From: an uncultured Alistipes sp.
GTDB lineage: Bacteria > Bacteroidota > Bacteroidia > Bacteroidales > Rikenellaceae
NCBI GenBank assembly: GCA_944321175.1
Contig: CALUKI010000002.1
Coordinates: 1 to 64,000, forward strand
Reading direction: 5' to 3'
DNA length: 64,000 nt
Below, piece after piece: positions 1 through 8,192 of the stretch. The translations under genes were made by a program, and so were the position numbers. The notes beneath the pieces were generated by a model. It saw nothing but the letters and a program-made list of their open reading frames with translations. It was not told the DNA's origin and searched no databases. The stretch's first letter is position 1, and each line of letters begins with the position of its first letter.

Positions 1-41
1 GGTGTTTGTTTTGCAATCTGCTGATTTTCAGCGTTTGTTGC

Positions 42-127
42 GGAGAGAGAGGGATTCGAACCCCCGGTACAGTTGCCCGTACACCGCATTTCGAGTGCGG
101 CCCGATCGACCACTCCGGCATCTCTCC
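42..127 (-). tRNA. tRNA-Ser (anticodon CGA)
   Basis: Read on the minus strand this is an 86-nt class II tRNA. The 7-bp acceptor stem pairs GGAGAGA with TCTCTCC. The anticodon loop CTCGAAA carries CGA, which decodes UCG as serine. A long variable arm follows, as expected for tRNA-Ser, and then the T-arm with TTCGAAT. No CCA is encoded. A TATATTTG-like -7 element lies about 100 bp upstream (224-231), but without a well-spaced -33 box. Confidence 0.95.
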
Positions 128-538
128 GATTGGATCCGTCTCAAACGGCCGCCAATCATTTCGGCCTCCGTCCCGCAAACGGATAATCGCCTCTTCAGGC
201 AGACAATCCCCTTTTCGGGCCTGCAAATATACGCATAATTTTCAAACTTACCCCATATCTTCCGAAAATTTATCGTTATCCCTCCACTTTTTTACACCCC
301 CTCGCCACTTTGGCGATGCAGTATCGGGGGCTAATCCGCATTTATATATTAAAAAGTGATGATTCGGAAAATTATACCTATCTTTGACGTCGTCTTCGAT
401 ACTGCGTCTCGAACCGATCAAGTGGTCGTTTGCTTCCGTACGCGACTTTTCCTACCTTTGTAGGAAACCGATTCTCGATACTAAAACCGGTATGATTTTC
501 GTTTGTAAGATGAGTAATATTTTTAAAATATCCCAACT
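128..538. other. Intergenic region between tRNA-Ser and the first lipoprotein gene
   Basis: No credible gene is seen. The tRNA side holds only a weak minus-strand -7 match at 224-231. The right half holds the strong plus-strand promoter at 429-460. A second TATCTTTG at 379-386 has no -33 partner. The short ORFs here have no coding character. Confidence 0.6.
429..460 (+). promoter_or_regulatory. Bacteroidetes-type promoter for the 539 gene
   Basis: TTTG at 429-432, a 20-bp spacer, then TACCTTTG at 453-460 match the sigma-ABfr consensus TTTG-N19-21-TAnnTTTG. Transcription would start near 467, leaving a leader of about 70 nt before the ATG at 539. Confidence 0.75.
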
Positions 539-1642
539 ATGAAAGGTTTGAGAACAGGTCTTGGAATCCTCCTGTGTGCTGCGGCAACGGGCTGTTCCTC
601 CGCGTATTACAATTCGGGAGGATTCGCTTATGACGACCTCTACGAGATCCACAATAAAACCGAAATCGCCAAACGGGAAAAAGCCGAGGCCGAAGCCCAG
701 AAAGCCGAAGCCGAAGCGCGCCGCGCACAATGGGAAGCGCTCATCGCCCAAGCTCAGGCCGATGATGCCGAAGAGCGCTACCACAACTCCGGAAACGGAT
801 ACGACAGCGTTCTCGCAGATACATACGAAAGCGCATACGCCCGCCGGCTCCGGGGCTTCGAATCCCCCACATACAACATGCCGTCAAGCTATTGGACGCT
901 CCGTTACAGCGGAAAGTTCAACTATCTCACAGCATACGATCCCGCATTCTACAACATCATCGTCATGGGCGACGAAGTCTGGGTCGAACCCAAATACATC
1001 ACTTCGATGTTCGGGACATGGGGCCTTGCAAGCGGATTTACCGCCGGATACATGGCCGGCCTGTACGGCAGCTGGTACAGCGACTGGGGCTACGGATGGC
1101 CCTACTGGAGTTGGGGATACAGTCCCTATTGGGCCTGGCGCGGCTGGTATAGTCCCTGGTGGTATCACAATTACTGGTATGCAGGATACTACCCCCATTG
1201 GGGGCATCCGCATTGGGGCCATTATCCGCATTATCGCCCGCGGCCGAACTACCGGCTCAACCAAAGCGGATCGATCCCCCGCAACCGGCCCAGCTACGGT
1301 ACGCCTTCACGGAACCGGAACTACGGAACTTCCGGCACCGGTTCACGGAGCGGAAGCTACAACAGCAACCGCGGCGGCGGAAACGTCTATTACCACAGCG
1401 GCGGTCGAAGCAACAACAACAGCAACGTTTACCGCAGCAACAATTACAATAATTATAACAACAACAGCACCAACAGCAGTCGGGGATCGAGCACCTACCG
1501 CAGCAACAACAGCTACCGGAGCAATAGCGGCAGTTCGTTCAACAGCGGATCGGGCAGCGGCAGCCGAAACTACAACAGCGGAGGCGGAATGCGCGGCGGA
1601 GGATCGTCGTCAAGCGGCAGCCGGGGATTCCGGGGCCGTTAA
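539..1642 (+). CDS. Aromatic-rich, Ser/Asn/Gly-rich surface lipoprotein of unknown function
   Basis: A 367-residue protein with a short signal peptide ending in a lipobox (ATGC, lipidated Cys19), so it should be anchored in the outer membrane. Residues about 38-70 are a charged Lys/Glu/Ala-rich helix that may form a coiled coil. Residues about 150-235 are extremely rich in Tyr, Trp and Gly. The last 120 residues are low-complexity Ser, Asn, Gly and Arg. No catalytic motif is visible. It lies 36 bp upstream of a FadL-like barrel gene and probably shares its promoter. Proteins of this look are common in Bacteroidales, sometimes under misleading homology-derived names. Function is unknown; a structural or adhesive surface role is only a guess. 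Confidence 0.85.
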   Translation: MKGLRTGLGILLCAAATGCSSAYYNSGGFAYDDLYEIHNKTEIAKREKAEAEAQKAEAEARRAQWEALIAQAQADDAEERYHNSGNGYDSVLADTYESAYARRLRGFESPTYNMPSSYWTLRYSGKFNYLTAYDPAFYNIIVMGDEVWVEPKYITSMFGTWGLASGFTAGYMAGLYGSWYSDWGYGWPYWSWGYSPYWAWRGWYSPWWYHNYWYAGYYPHWGHPHWGHYPHYRPRPNYRLNQSGSIPRNRPSYGTPSRNRNYGTSGTGSRSGSYNSNRGGGNVYYHSGGRSNNNSNVYRSNNYNNYNNNSTNSSRGSSTYRSNNSYRSNSGSSFNSGSGSGSRNYNSGGGMRGGGSSSSGSRGFRGR

Positions 1643-1678
1643 GGATATCGGTGTCGACCGCTTAAACACTTTGAGAGC

Positions 1679-3349
1679 ATGAAAAGATTACGAATAACAC
1701 TTGCCGCCGTTGCGCTGATCGCTTGCGGCACAACACTGGGACAGAACCTGTCATTCGGCGGCGCCGTACTCAACCGCGACGGCGTCATGGCCGGAGAATT
1801 CGCACAACTGTCGCAAACGCAACCCTTCGGGACGGCCCGTTCGATGGCATTGGGCGGAGCATTCGCCTCCCTGGGGGCCGATCTTGCCTCCATGTCGGTC
1901 AATCCGGCCGGACTGGGCATGTACCAACGCAATGAAATCGTCCTGACGCCGATGATGACTTTCCAGTCGTCGGACACCGCAGGTACGAACCCCTTCGGGA
2001 AAAACGGCAAAAATCGCTTTGCGATGGCCAATTTCGGCGCGGCACTCAACACCTACCAGAGTTCCGGTACGTTGACGAGCCTTACCATCGGAATCGGTCT
2101 GAACCGCATCGCCGATTTCAACAGCCGCTACTCCTATAAATTCGACACCCCCTATCCGAATGGCGGAGGACAGGCACCCTCCATCGCCGATGTTTTCGGC
2201 CGCCAGCTCGGTCAAGCCGGCATCTTCCCCAACAGCAACGGAGAATTGGGATATGAATACTACAATCCCTATTTCTGGCCTGCCATACTGGGATACAACG
2301 GATACATGATCAGCTCCTTCACGGATGCAGCAGGGTCCTATTATGTACCCGATTGCATCGGCAGCAACGCATCGATTCTCCACTATATGGATGTCGTCAA
2401 TTCCGGCTCGATCAATGAATTCGCCCTGTCGTTCGGAGCCAATTTCAACAACATCGTCTATGTGGGGGCTACTCTCGGCATTCAAAGCGTGCACAAATCC
2501 ACGGGGATCTATTACGGCGAAGATTATCGATACGACAATGGTCCGGCTGCCAATTCGGCCGGCGAACAGTTGATCGCCCAACTCGACTATGCCGATCTAT
2601 ATCAGCACTCCGTTCTTGACGGTTCGGGCGCCAACTTCAAAATAGGCGTAATCGTTCGTCCGACCGAGGCTCTGCGGATCGGTGTGGCATTCCATACTCC
2701 CACCTATTATTCGCTCGAACGCAGCTACTACGGCACCATCAATTCGCAGCTCTACAACAACGATACCGGGGACACAGAGATCAACAGCGACGGCACGCCC
2801 TATCAGGACGACATGGGGAGCGATTCGTGGTGCTTTACCTCACCGGCACGCCTGATGCTGGGCATCTCCTATACGTTCGGAAATTTCGGTCTGATTTCGA
2901 TCGACTACGAACGCGACTGGTACAACGGCATCCGCGTGAAGAATACGCCCGACGGCTTCGACATCTACCCCGAAGACTACAAGGCCGAGTTCAAACACGG
3001 CTTCCAGGGCACCAATACCCTTCGGGCGGGAATCGAAATAAAACCGCTGCCGGTCATGGCATTGCGCGTCGGAGGCGGTTTCACCGGATCGATGTTCAAG
3101 AACCGGAACGACTATTACGACATGCCGCTGGCCTATCGGACATCCTATGTCGCAGCGGGTATCGGATTCAATCTTTCGCGTTCGATTTCGCTCGACATGG
3201 CCTATCAATACATCGCCGACAAACAGACGCCGTATCAGCTCTTTTACAGTCTCGACAGAGACACGGGTACCTATTATGACAGCACGGGGCTCTTCGACAC
3301 CCAATCGACACGGCATAATGCGGTCTTGTCATTGGCGTTCCATTTCTGA
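1679..3349 (+). CDS. Outer-membrane transport protein, OmpP1/FadL/TodX-like beta-barrel
   Basis: A 556-residue protein with a signal peptide cleaved near residue 21 (TTLGQ). The N-terminal part of the mature chain, with ARSMALGGAFASLGADLAS and then VNPAGLGMY, matches the start of the FadL/OmpP1 family, where this segment forms the hatch in the barrel. The rest alternates short beta strands with aromatic belts and ends in Phe (HF), typical of a barrel assembled by the BAM machinery. FadL-type proteins let hydrophobic compounds cross the outer membrane; the substrate cannot be read here. It follows the lipoprotein gene by 36 bp, and a strong terminator closes the pair at 3371-3411. Confidence 0.88.
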   Translation: MKRLRITLAAVALIACGTTLGQNLSFGGAVLNRDGVMAGEFAQLSQTQPFGTARSMALGGAFASLGADLASMSVNPAGLGMYQRNEIVLTPMMTFQSSDTAGTNPFGKNGKNRFAMANFGAALNTYQSSGTLTSLTIGIGLNRIADFNSRYSYKFDTPYPNGGGQAPSIADVFGRQLGQAGIFPNSNGELGYEYYNPYFWPAILGYNGYMISSFTDAAGSYYVPDCIGSNASILHYMDVVNSGSINEFALSFGANFNNIVYVGATLGIQSVHKSTGIYYGEDYRYDNGPAANSAGEQLIAQLDYADLYQHSVLDGSGANFKIGVIVRPTEALRIGVAFHTPTYYSLERSYYGTINSQLYNNDTGDTEINSDGTPYQDDMGSDSWCFTSPARLMLGISYTFGNFGLISIDYERDWYNGIRVKNTPDGFDIYPEDYKAEFKHGFQGTNTLRAGIEIKPLPVMALRVGGGFTGSMFKNRNDYYDMPLAYRTSYVAAGIGFNLSRSISLDMAYQYIADKQTPYQLFYSLDRDTGTYYDSTGLFDTQSTRHNAVLSLAFHF

Positions 3350-3370
3350 CCCCTCCGTTTGAAAAACCCA

Positions 3371-3411
3371 GCCGGACGACCTTCCCATCAGGTCGTCCGG
3401 CTTCAGTTTTT
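3371..3411 (+). terminator. Intrinsic terminator after the FadL-like gene
   Basis: A perfect 12-bp GC-rich stem (3371-3382 with 3390-3401) with a 7-nt loop is followed by TTCAGTTTTT. It sits 22 bp after the stop codon. Confidence 0.85.
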
Positions 3412-3584
3412 GCTCCGGTCAACTGTCCCCCCCCCTCCATCACGGGCGGGGACAGACAGCACCCAAAAGCGGTCGGCAATGCACCCCGTGCCGACGCTCC
3501 GGCGATAAAATGAACCCGGCGCAACCAGCTGCGATTCGGGCCGGCACAAGGCCGTCCGAATGCAAGCGTTCCCGATGAAGGGCC

Positions 3585-3616
3585 AAAAACAACGGAAGCC
3601 GGCTTTTCAGCCGGCT
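3585..3616 (-). terminator. Probable terminator of the sigma-factor transcript
   Basis: An 8-bp stem AGCCGGCT (3597-3604 with 3609-3616) with a 4-nt loop is followed on the minus strand by TCCGTTGTTTTTGG. It lies 27 bp beyond the stop of the 45-residue ORF, which suggests that the ORF and the sigma gene share one transcript. Confidence 0.6.
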
Positions 3617-3642
3617 CCCGCCTCCATCAAAATTAACCCTCT

Positions 3643-3780
3643 CTATCTCTTTTGAAGGATTTCCCTCAGATAGGTATCGAGATAAAGCAACTCCGCTTCA
3701 CCGCAGATAACCTCCTGCATCAGTAAATCATCGTCATCCGAAATATGTCCTGTCGCATTTTCCGTGTCAAGTTCTCTCAT
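3643..3780 (-). CDS. Small acidic protein (45 aa) downstream of the ECF sigma gene
   Basis: The ORF starts at ATG 3780 and stops with TAG at 3643. The product is 45 residues, strongly acidic in the first half with an Asp run at residues 15-18, and ends in a predicted amphipathic helix with Leu/Tyr spacing and a basic tail (LQKR). It begins 65 bp after the sigma-factor stop, on the same strand, and a hairpin with a U-run follows its own stop. No Shine-Dalgarno sequence is seen, which is common here. The composition does not look random, but no family is recognised. It could be a small regulator of the adjacent sigma factor (inference). Confidence 0.55.
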   Translation of the reverse strand: MRELDTENATGHISDDDDLLMQEVICGEAELLYLDTYLREILQKR

Positions 3781-3844
3781 AGGCTGTCGTATGTGGTGGT
3801 TTGCATATAACAAACGCAGCCCGCACGGACTTATTGTGCCCGGA

Positions 3845-4429
3845 TCAACTCAAGATCAGATTTTTTTCCTTGATCATTTTCCGCAGATTGATCAACGCAT
3901 AGCGCATCCGTCCCAGCGCCGTATTGATGCTGACACCCGTCTGGTCTGCAATCTCCTTGAAGCTCAATCCCGAATAGTACCGCATCATGACGACGGTGCG
4001 CTGTTCTTCCGGCAGCAGCTCCACCATGTGGCGGACATCATCGGCGATCTGTTCGCCCACGATTTCATCCTCGACGGTCCGTTCGGCAAAACGCAGCGAA
4101 CCCAGCACATCGTACCCGGCATCCGATTCATTGAGCTGGCGGTTCTGCTTCTGGGCACGGAAATAGTCGATCACCTGATTGTGCGCGATCCGCAGAATCC
4201 ACGACAGAAACCGGCCGTTGTCCGTATAACGGCCTTCATCGATCACGCGTACAGCCTTGATGAATGTCTCTTGAAAAATATCGTCGGCGACATCGTCGTC
4301 CTTAACCATCATGCGGATGTAATCGCGTACACGACGGCTATGCCGCTCGATCAACTGTGAAATGGCGCTCCGGTCACCCGAAAGGTAACAGTTAAGCAAG
4401 TTCTGATCGCTTACTACTTGAACGTTCAT
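3845..4429 (-). CDS. ECF-type RNA polymerase sigma factor
   Basis: The product is 194 residues. Region 2 (about residues 20-90) holds the family signature DDIFQETFIKA and a core-binding helix. Region 4 (about 125-185) is a helix-turn-helix with LPEEQRTVVMMRY and FKEIADQTGVSINTALGRMRYAL. ECF sigma factors direct polymerase to a stimulus-specific promoter set. The start is placed at 4429 because AAGGAGGAG lies just upstream; an earlier in-frame ATG at 4450 would put that site inside the gene. No transmembrane anti-sigma gene is adjacent, only the 45-residue acidic ORF. No TAnnTTTG promoter is visible upstream, so it may use another sigma factor or itself. Confidence 0.9.
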   Translation of the reverse strand: MNVQVVSDQNLLNCYLSGDRSAISQLIERHSRRVRDYIRMMVKDDDVADDIFQETFIKAVRVIDEGRYTDNGRFLSWILRIAHNQVIDYFRAQKQNRQLNESDAGYDVLGSLRFAERTVEDEIVGEQIADDVRHMVELLPEEQRTVVMMRYYSGLSFKEIADQTGVSINTALGRMRYALINLRKMIKEKNLILS

Positions 4430-4902
4430 ACTCTCCTCCTTATTATACAATCATAAAGAGCAGAATTTCTTCAATAGGCAAACCGGTTTTAATTATTCAA
4501 ATCAATTTCAACCCCTCCTTCTCCGCTGCCGCCGCACAAATCATTCACCGGCAGGAATCGGAGAGACCTTCGGGGATACTTTTGGTTTGCAAGATAATCA
4601 CTTTTCCGCAAACTTCCAAATTTTTTTTGTCGTTCCGCATACTCGGACGGCCGTTGCATTCGTTTCACAGACTACAATTATCGCGCCAAAACCGGATTCC
4701 GCCATAGAAAAAGAGTTCCGATACGCTCGAAAGAAGATCCGTGCCAACGTATCAAAAAAGGAAGCCCCTGTCAGATCAGCCCTTAGCGAAGAGGCGGGAC
4801 CCGTCGGGGCGGGGCATGCCGCCTCCGGCGGCCCTTCCCGCCCTCCGGAATGGAGCCAGGAACAAGCGGGGACTTCGTGCACATGATGCCGGACGCTCCG
4901 CC
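4430..4902. other. Intergenic region upstream of the sigma gene
   Basis: Contains the good ribosome-binding site of the sigma gene just right of 4429 and otherwise AT-rich sequence to about 4640, then GC-rich sequence. No standard housekeeping promoter element, RNA gene or convincing small ORF was found. The CDF gene ends convergently at 4903. Confidence 0.5.
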
Positions 4903-5802
4903 TCAGCGCTTCGGTTCGACATGGATCGAGACCATCGTCCCCTCGCCGTATGCGTTCCGCAAGCGGCGTTCGATCTCTTCGGTCAAACGGTGCGAATCGG
5001 CAACGGTCATCGTCCCTTCGACACGAATATGGGCCTCGATCGAGATATTCTGCCCGATGCGCCGCGTGCGGAGATTGTGCGGCGAAGAGACGGCCGGATC
5101 GGCCGTAATCATCTTCAGGATCCGCGCCTCCTCATCATGCGGCAATGATTTTTCAAGCAGCTCGTCCAGTCCGGTCTTGGCCAATTGTCCCGCTATGAAG
5201 AGAATCAGCCCCGCGACGATGATTGCGGCGGCAGGGTCGGCCAAACGCCATACGCCGCCGAAGAAGTAGGCGCAACCGATACCCAGCAGGGTGCCGACCG
5301 ACGAAAGGGCGTCGCTGCGATGATGCCACGCATTGGCGACCACCGAAGGACTTCCCACCTTGCGCCCGACACGCACCGTGTAGCGGTAAAGAAGTTCCTT
5401 GATGACGATCGATACCACCGCCGCCCACAATGCAACCTGCCCCGGCTGTTCGGGCAGTTTGCCGTCCATGAAATCCCGAATCGACAGGCAGCCGTTCCAC
5501 AGCAGTTTCACGCCGACGGCCGCCAATGCCAGTCCGATGATCAGTGTCGCCAGCGTTTCATACTTTCCGTGCCCGTAGTCGTGATCCTCGTCACGCGGCC
5601 GCGACGAAACCCGCACGAAGAGCAGAACGACCAGATCGGTCGCAAAATCCGACGCCGAATGGATGGCATCGGCCACCATCGCCGAACTGCGACCCCAGAT
5701 ACCGGCAAAGAGCTTGCCGACAGTCAGGATCAGATTCACAAAGAACCCGATCCATGTGACTCGATAGATCTCACGCTCCCGAATATGCGTCTGCTCCGTC
5801 AT
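4903..5802 (-). CDS. Cation diffusion facilitator (CDF) family metal exporter
   Basis: A 299-residue inner-membrane protein with about six membrane segments. TM2 carries D45 and the motif HSASD (48-52), and TM5 carries HHRSD; these pairs form the transport metal site in the CDF family. The loop DHDYGHGKYE follows TM3. The last 90 residues form the cytoplasmic CDF dimerisation domain, with conserved His residues (for example SPHNLR and HIRVEG). CDF proteins export Zn2+, Fe2+, Mn2+ or Co2+ in exchange for protons; the His-Asp site fits Zn or Fe better than Mn, but the metal is not settled. The gene lies downstream of proS on the same strand with a 129-bp gap. Confidence 0.92.
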   Translation of the reverse strand: MTEQTHIREREIYRVTWIGFFVNLILTVGKLFAGIWGRSSAMVADAIHSASDFATDLVVLLFVRVSSRPRDEDHDYGHGKYETLATLIIGLALAAVGVKLLWNGCLSIRDFMDGKLPEQPGQVALWAAVVSIVIKELLYRYTVRVGRKVGSPSVVANAWHHRSDALSSVGTLLGIGCAYFFGGVWRLADPAAAIIVAGLILFIAGQLAKTGLDELLEKSLPHDEEARILKMITADPAVSSPHNLRTRRIGQNISIEAHIRVEGTMTVADSHRLTEEIERRLRNAYGEGTMVSIHVEPKR

Positions 5803-5931
5803 GACAATCGTTCGTATATCGAATGCCGGAGAGCGGAACGTGGCAGGGCATCGTTCCGCTCACCGACAAGACACGTTCAACAGCAACCCCACAGCGGCCG
5901 CACCGTCATCGGCAGGCTCGCGGCCGGCCGG

Positions 5932-7416
5932 TCAATAACTCCGCGCAAAGAGCACGCGGCGGTGCGACGGCCTGCCCGAATAGATGCAGACGCCCTCTTC
6001 ATCGGCCACATCCAACGGAATACAACGGATCGTAGCCTTCGTGGCCTCCTTGATCGCCACCTCCGTTTCGACCGTTCCATCCCAGTGTGCGGCAACGAAC
6101 CCGCCTTTGGTATCGAGTACGTTGACGAACTCCTCCCATGTATCCACAGGCGTAACCATCGAATCCCGGAACGTCTTCGCCTTATTGAAGATGCTGTTCT
6201 GAATCTCCTCCATCAGATTCGCCACACGTTCGGTCAGCCCCTCCTGCGGTACGGTCTCCTTTTCGAGCGTATCGCGGCGCATCAACTCGATCGTTCCGTT
6301 CTCCAGATCGCGCGGGCCGAGCGCCAGCCGCACCGGAACACCCTTGAGCTCATACTCCGCAAACTTGAAGCCCGAACGCACATTGTCCCTCTCATCGACC
6401 TTCACGCTCAAGCCCCGTGCCTCAAGCGCAGCAGCGGTCTCGCGAAGTTTCCCGACGATCGTCCGCATCTGCTCCTCTCCCTTGTAGATCGGCACCAGGA
6501 CGACCTGGATCGGAGCAAGCGCCGGCGGAAGCACCAGCCCGTTGTTGTCCGAATGCGCCATGATCAACGCGCCCATCAGACGCGTCGAGACGCCCCACGA
6601 CGTCGCCCATACATAATCGAGCTTGCCCTCCCTGTTGGTAAACTGCACGTCGAATGCCTTGGCGAAATTCTGTCCCAGGAAGTGCGATGTACCGCTCTGC
6701 AGCGCCTTGCCATCCTGCATCAGCGCTTCGATTGTCAGCGTATCCTCCGCACCGGCAAAACGTTCATTGGGCGACTTGTGGCCCACGATGACCGGCAAAG
6801 CCATGTACTTCTCGGCGAATTCCTTATAGACGTTGATCATCTTCGTCGCTTCAGCAATGGCCTCCTCGCGCGTCTCGTGCGCCGTATGCCCCTCCTGCCA
6901 GAGGAACTCCGCCGTGCGCAGAAACAGGCGCGTGCGCATCTCCCACCGCACCACATTCGCCCACTGGTTGCACAGAATAGGCAGATCGCGGTAGGAGTGG
7001 ATCCAGTTCCTGTAGGTATTCCAGATGATCGTCTCCGACGTAGGACGCACGATCAGCTCCTCCTCGAGACGGGCTTCGGGATCCACAACGACCCCCTTCC
7101 CTTCGGGGTCGTTCTTCAACCGGTAATGCGTTACGACGGCGCACTCCTTGGCGAACCCTTCGACATGATGCGCCTCCTTCGAGAAGAAGGATTTCGGGAT
7201 GAAGAGCGGGAAATAGGCATTCTGGTGGCCCGTCTGCTTGAACATCCGGTCCAATATCCCGTGCATCTTCTCCCAGATGGCGTAACCGTAGGGTTTGATA
7301 ACCATACAGCCGCGCACGGCCGAATTCTCGGCCAGTCCGGCCTTTACGACCAGATCGTTGTACCACTGCGAATAGTTCTCCTCGGATTTGGTCAGCTCTT
7401 TGAGTTCTTTTGCCAT
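5932..7416 (-). CDS. proS: Prolyl-tRNA synthetase, archaeal/eukaryotic type
   Basis: A 494-residue class II aminoacyl-tRNA synthetase that charges tRNA-Pro. It begins [21 protein letters not shown], the usual start of the short ProS lacking the editing insertion (type 3), which Bacteroidetes carry. Class II motif 2 is seen around [14 protein letters not shown] and [23 protein letters not shown], an anticodon-binding domain follows, and the chain ends in the characteristic Ser-Tyr. The start is set at ATG 7416. A longer reading from TTG 7440 is unlikely because the TAACTTTG promoter element at 7445-7452 puts the transcription start close to 7438. Confidence 0.95.
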   Translation of the reverse strand: MAKELKELTKSEENYSQWYNDLVVKAGLAENSAVRGCMVIKPYGYAIWEKMHGILDRMFKQTGHQNAYFPLFIPKSFFSKEAHHVEGFAKECAVVTHYRLKNDPEGKGVVVDPEARLEEELIVRPTSETIIWNTYRNWIHSYRDLPILCNQWANVVRWEMRTRLFLRTAEFLWQEGHTAHETREEAIAEATKMINVYKEFAEKYMALPVIVGHKSPNERFAGAEDTLTIEALMQDGKALQSGTSHFLGQNFAKAFDVQFTNREGKLDYVWATSWGVSTRLMGALIMAHSDNNGLVLPPALAPIQVVLVPIYKGEEQMRTIVGKLRETAAALEARGLSVKVDERDNVRSGFKFAEYELKGVPVRLALGPRDLENGTIELMRRDTLEKETVPQEGLTERVANLMEEIQNSIFNKAKTFRDSMVTPVDTWEEFVNVLDTKGGFVAAHWDGTVETEVAIKEATKATIRCIPLDVADEEGVCIYSGRPSHRRVLFARSY

Positions 7417-7444
7417 ATCTTGCAATTCATTAGATTCCAAACTG

Positions 7445-7452
7445 CAAAGTTA
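7445..7452 (-). promoter_or_regulatory. -7 promoter element of proS
   Basis: TAACTTTG on the minus strand matches TAnnTTTG exactly. No good -33 TTTG is seen. The leader to ATG 7416 would be about 22 nt. Confidence 0.5.
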
Positions 7453-7549
7453 CAAAATAAATCGGGATTTCGGTCTTCCCTGGCGCTTTTTCCCCGTCGA
7501 TGCCAGCGGAAAACCGGCGATCGGCCCCACACGGCCGACCGCTTCGGAG

Positions 7550-7600
7550 GACAACAAAAAGAGAATGCCGCGCAAGGGACCTAATCTCTGCGGCATTCTC
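7550..7600 (-). terminator. Intrinsic terminator of the riboswitch transcript
   Basis: On the minus strand an 11-bp perfect stem, GAGAATGCCGC with GCGGCATTCTC (arms 7590-7600 and 7561-7571), is followed directly by TTTTTGTTG. It ends the transcript that begins at the cobalamin riboswitch and separates it from proS. The loop is long (18 nt). Confidence 0.75.
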
Positions 7601-7888
7601 CGGCAAACGTGTGGCAAATACGTTTTTTCGAGTCTCGGACCATGCTCCGTGCCGCCCCTGCAATCTGCACCGCGGCTTCCCGCCGAGGGCCGGTTCCGCG
7701 AACCGCCCGACGGTTTGTCCGCCCACCGGAATCGGCAGCCGCCCGATCCTCGCATACAGGCGCTCCGCCCCGAACCCCGCCCCAACGAATGCGCCGTCCC
7801 GAAGCCGTCCGATACAATTTCAGCACAATGAATTGTCCGCTCGATGACTTTCACCCGTTACCCGCAGGCGCAAGTTCCGAAAAACAAC
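7601..7888 (-). ncRNA. Transcribed region between cobalamin riboswitch and terminator, no credible gene
   Basis: This 288-nt stretch lies between the end of the riboswitch aptamer and the terminator. Minus-strand ORFs cross it (for example from GTG 7854 and from 7826), but they are Arg/Gly/Ser-rich with no recognisable motif, and they run into or past the terminator hairpin. The expected B12-related gene is absent. It may be a regulatory RNA or the remains of a lost gene; the sequence does not decide. Confidence 0.35.
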
Positions 7889-8080
7889 GGCAGGTCTTCT
7901 GACTCGTTCGCTCCGCGACGCCTTCCCGACCTGCAAAAAGTCAGTGGCAAAGAGTATCGCAAAACATCGTCCGGCAATGCTTCCGGACCCGAACACACAG
8001 CAGCGGGAACTGTTCGGGATTCACACCCGATTCCCATTTGATCTCCTCGGACAGCGCCCTGGGACACCTCTCCCCTGCCC
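7889..8080 (-). promoter_or_regulatory. Cobalamin (B12) riboswitch
   Basis: Read on the minus strand, the aptamer contains AATGGGAATCGGGTGTGAAT followed by CCCGAACAG and TTCCCGCTGCTGTG, the diagnostic core of the AdoCbl riboswitch. The B12 box GCCACTG comes next. The 3' end is GAGTCAGAAGACCTGCC, whose CCTGCC can pair with GGCAGG at the 5' edge (8074-8079) to close P1. Such switches normally repress btuB-like receptors or cobalamin genes when B12 is plentiful. Here the next gene on the strand is proS, behind a terminator and with its own promoter, so no target gene is evident. Confidence 0.9.
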
Positions 8081-8184
8081 TCTCACGCCCCTTCCCTCGG
8101 CAATCCGCATCACCTTGCGGCAGGTTCGCGACACGTTGCAGCAGGCGGTCCCATCATGGCGAACTCCGGAGAACCGTTGCAGGG

Positions 8185-8192
8185 CAAAGATA
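8185..8192 (-). promoter_or_regulatory. -7 promoter element upstream of the riboswitch
   Basis: TATCTTTG on the minus strand matches TAnnTTTG. Transcription would start near 8178, about 100 nt before the aptamer. No clear -33 box. Confidence 0.5.

Noticed and set aside
379..386. TATCTTTG as a second promoter for the first lipoprotein
   Set aside because: No TTTG at the proper distance; the promoter at 429-460 is complete and closer.
561..1682. A second 373-codon plus-strand frame overlapping the first lipoprotein
   Set aside because: The +1 frame has a signal peptide and lipobox; this alternative is Thr/Ala low complexity without a start signal.
5185..7584. A 799-codon plus-strand frame across the CDF gene and proS
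   Set aside because: It spans two recognisable genes on the other strand and their intergenic gap; His/Arg/Pro-rich composition marks it as a shadow.
7450..7854. ORF starting 35 nt after the cobalamin riboswitch, considered as its target gene
   Set aside because: It begins with GTG, is Arg/Gly/Ser-rich without domain or signal peptide, and runs through the terminator at 7550-7600 to the proS promoter. Kept only as a possibility in the orphan riboswitch finding.
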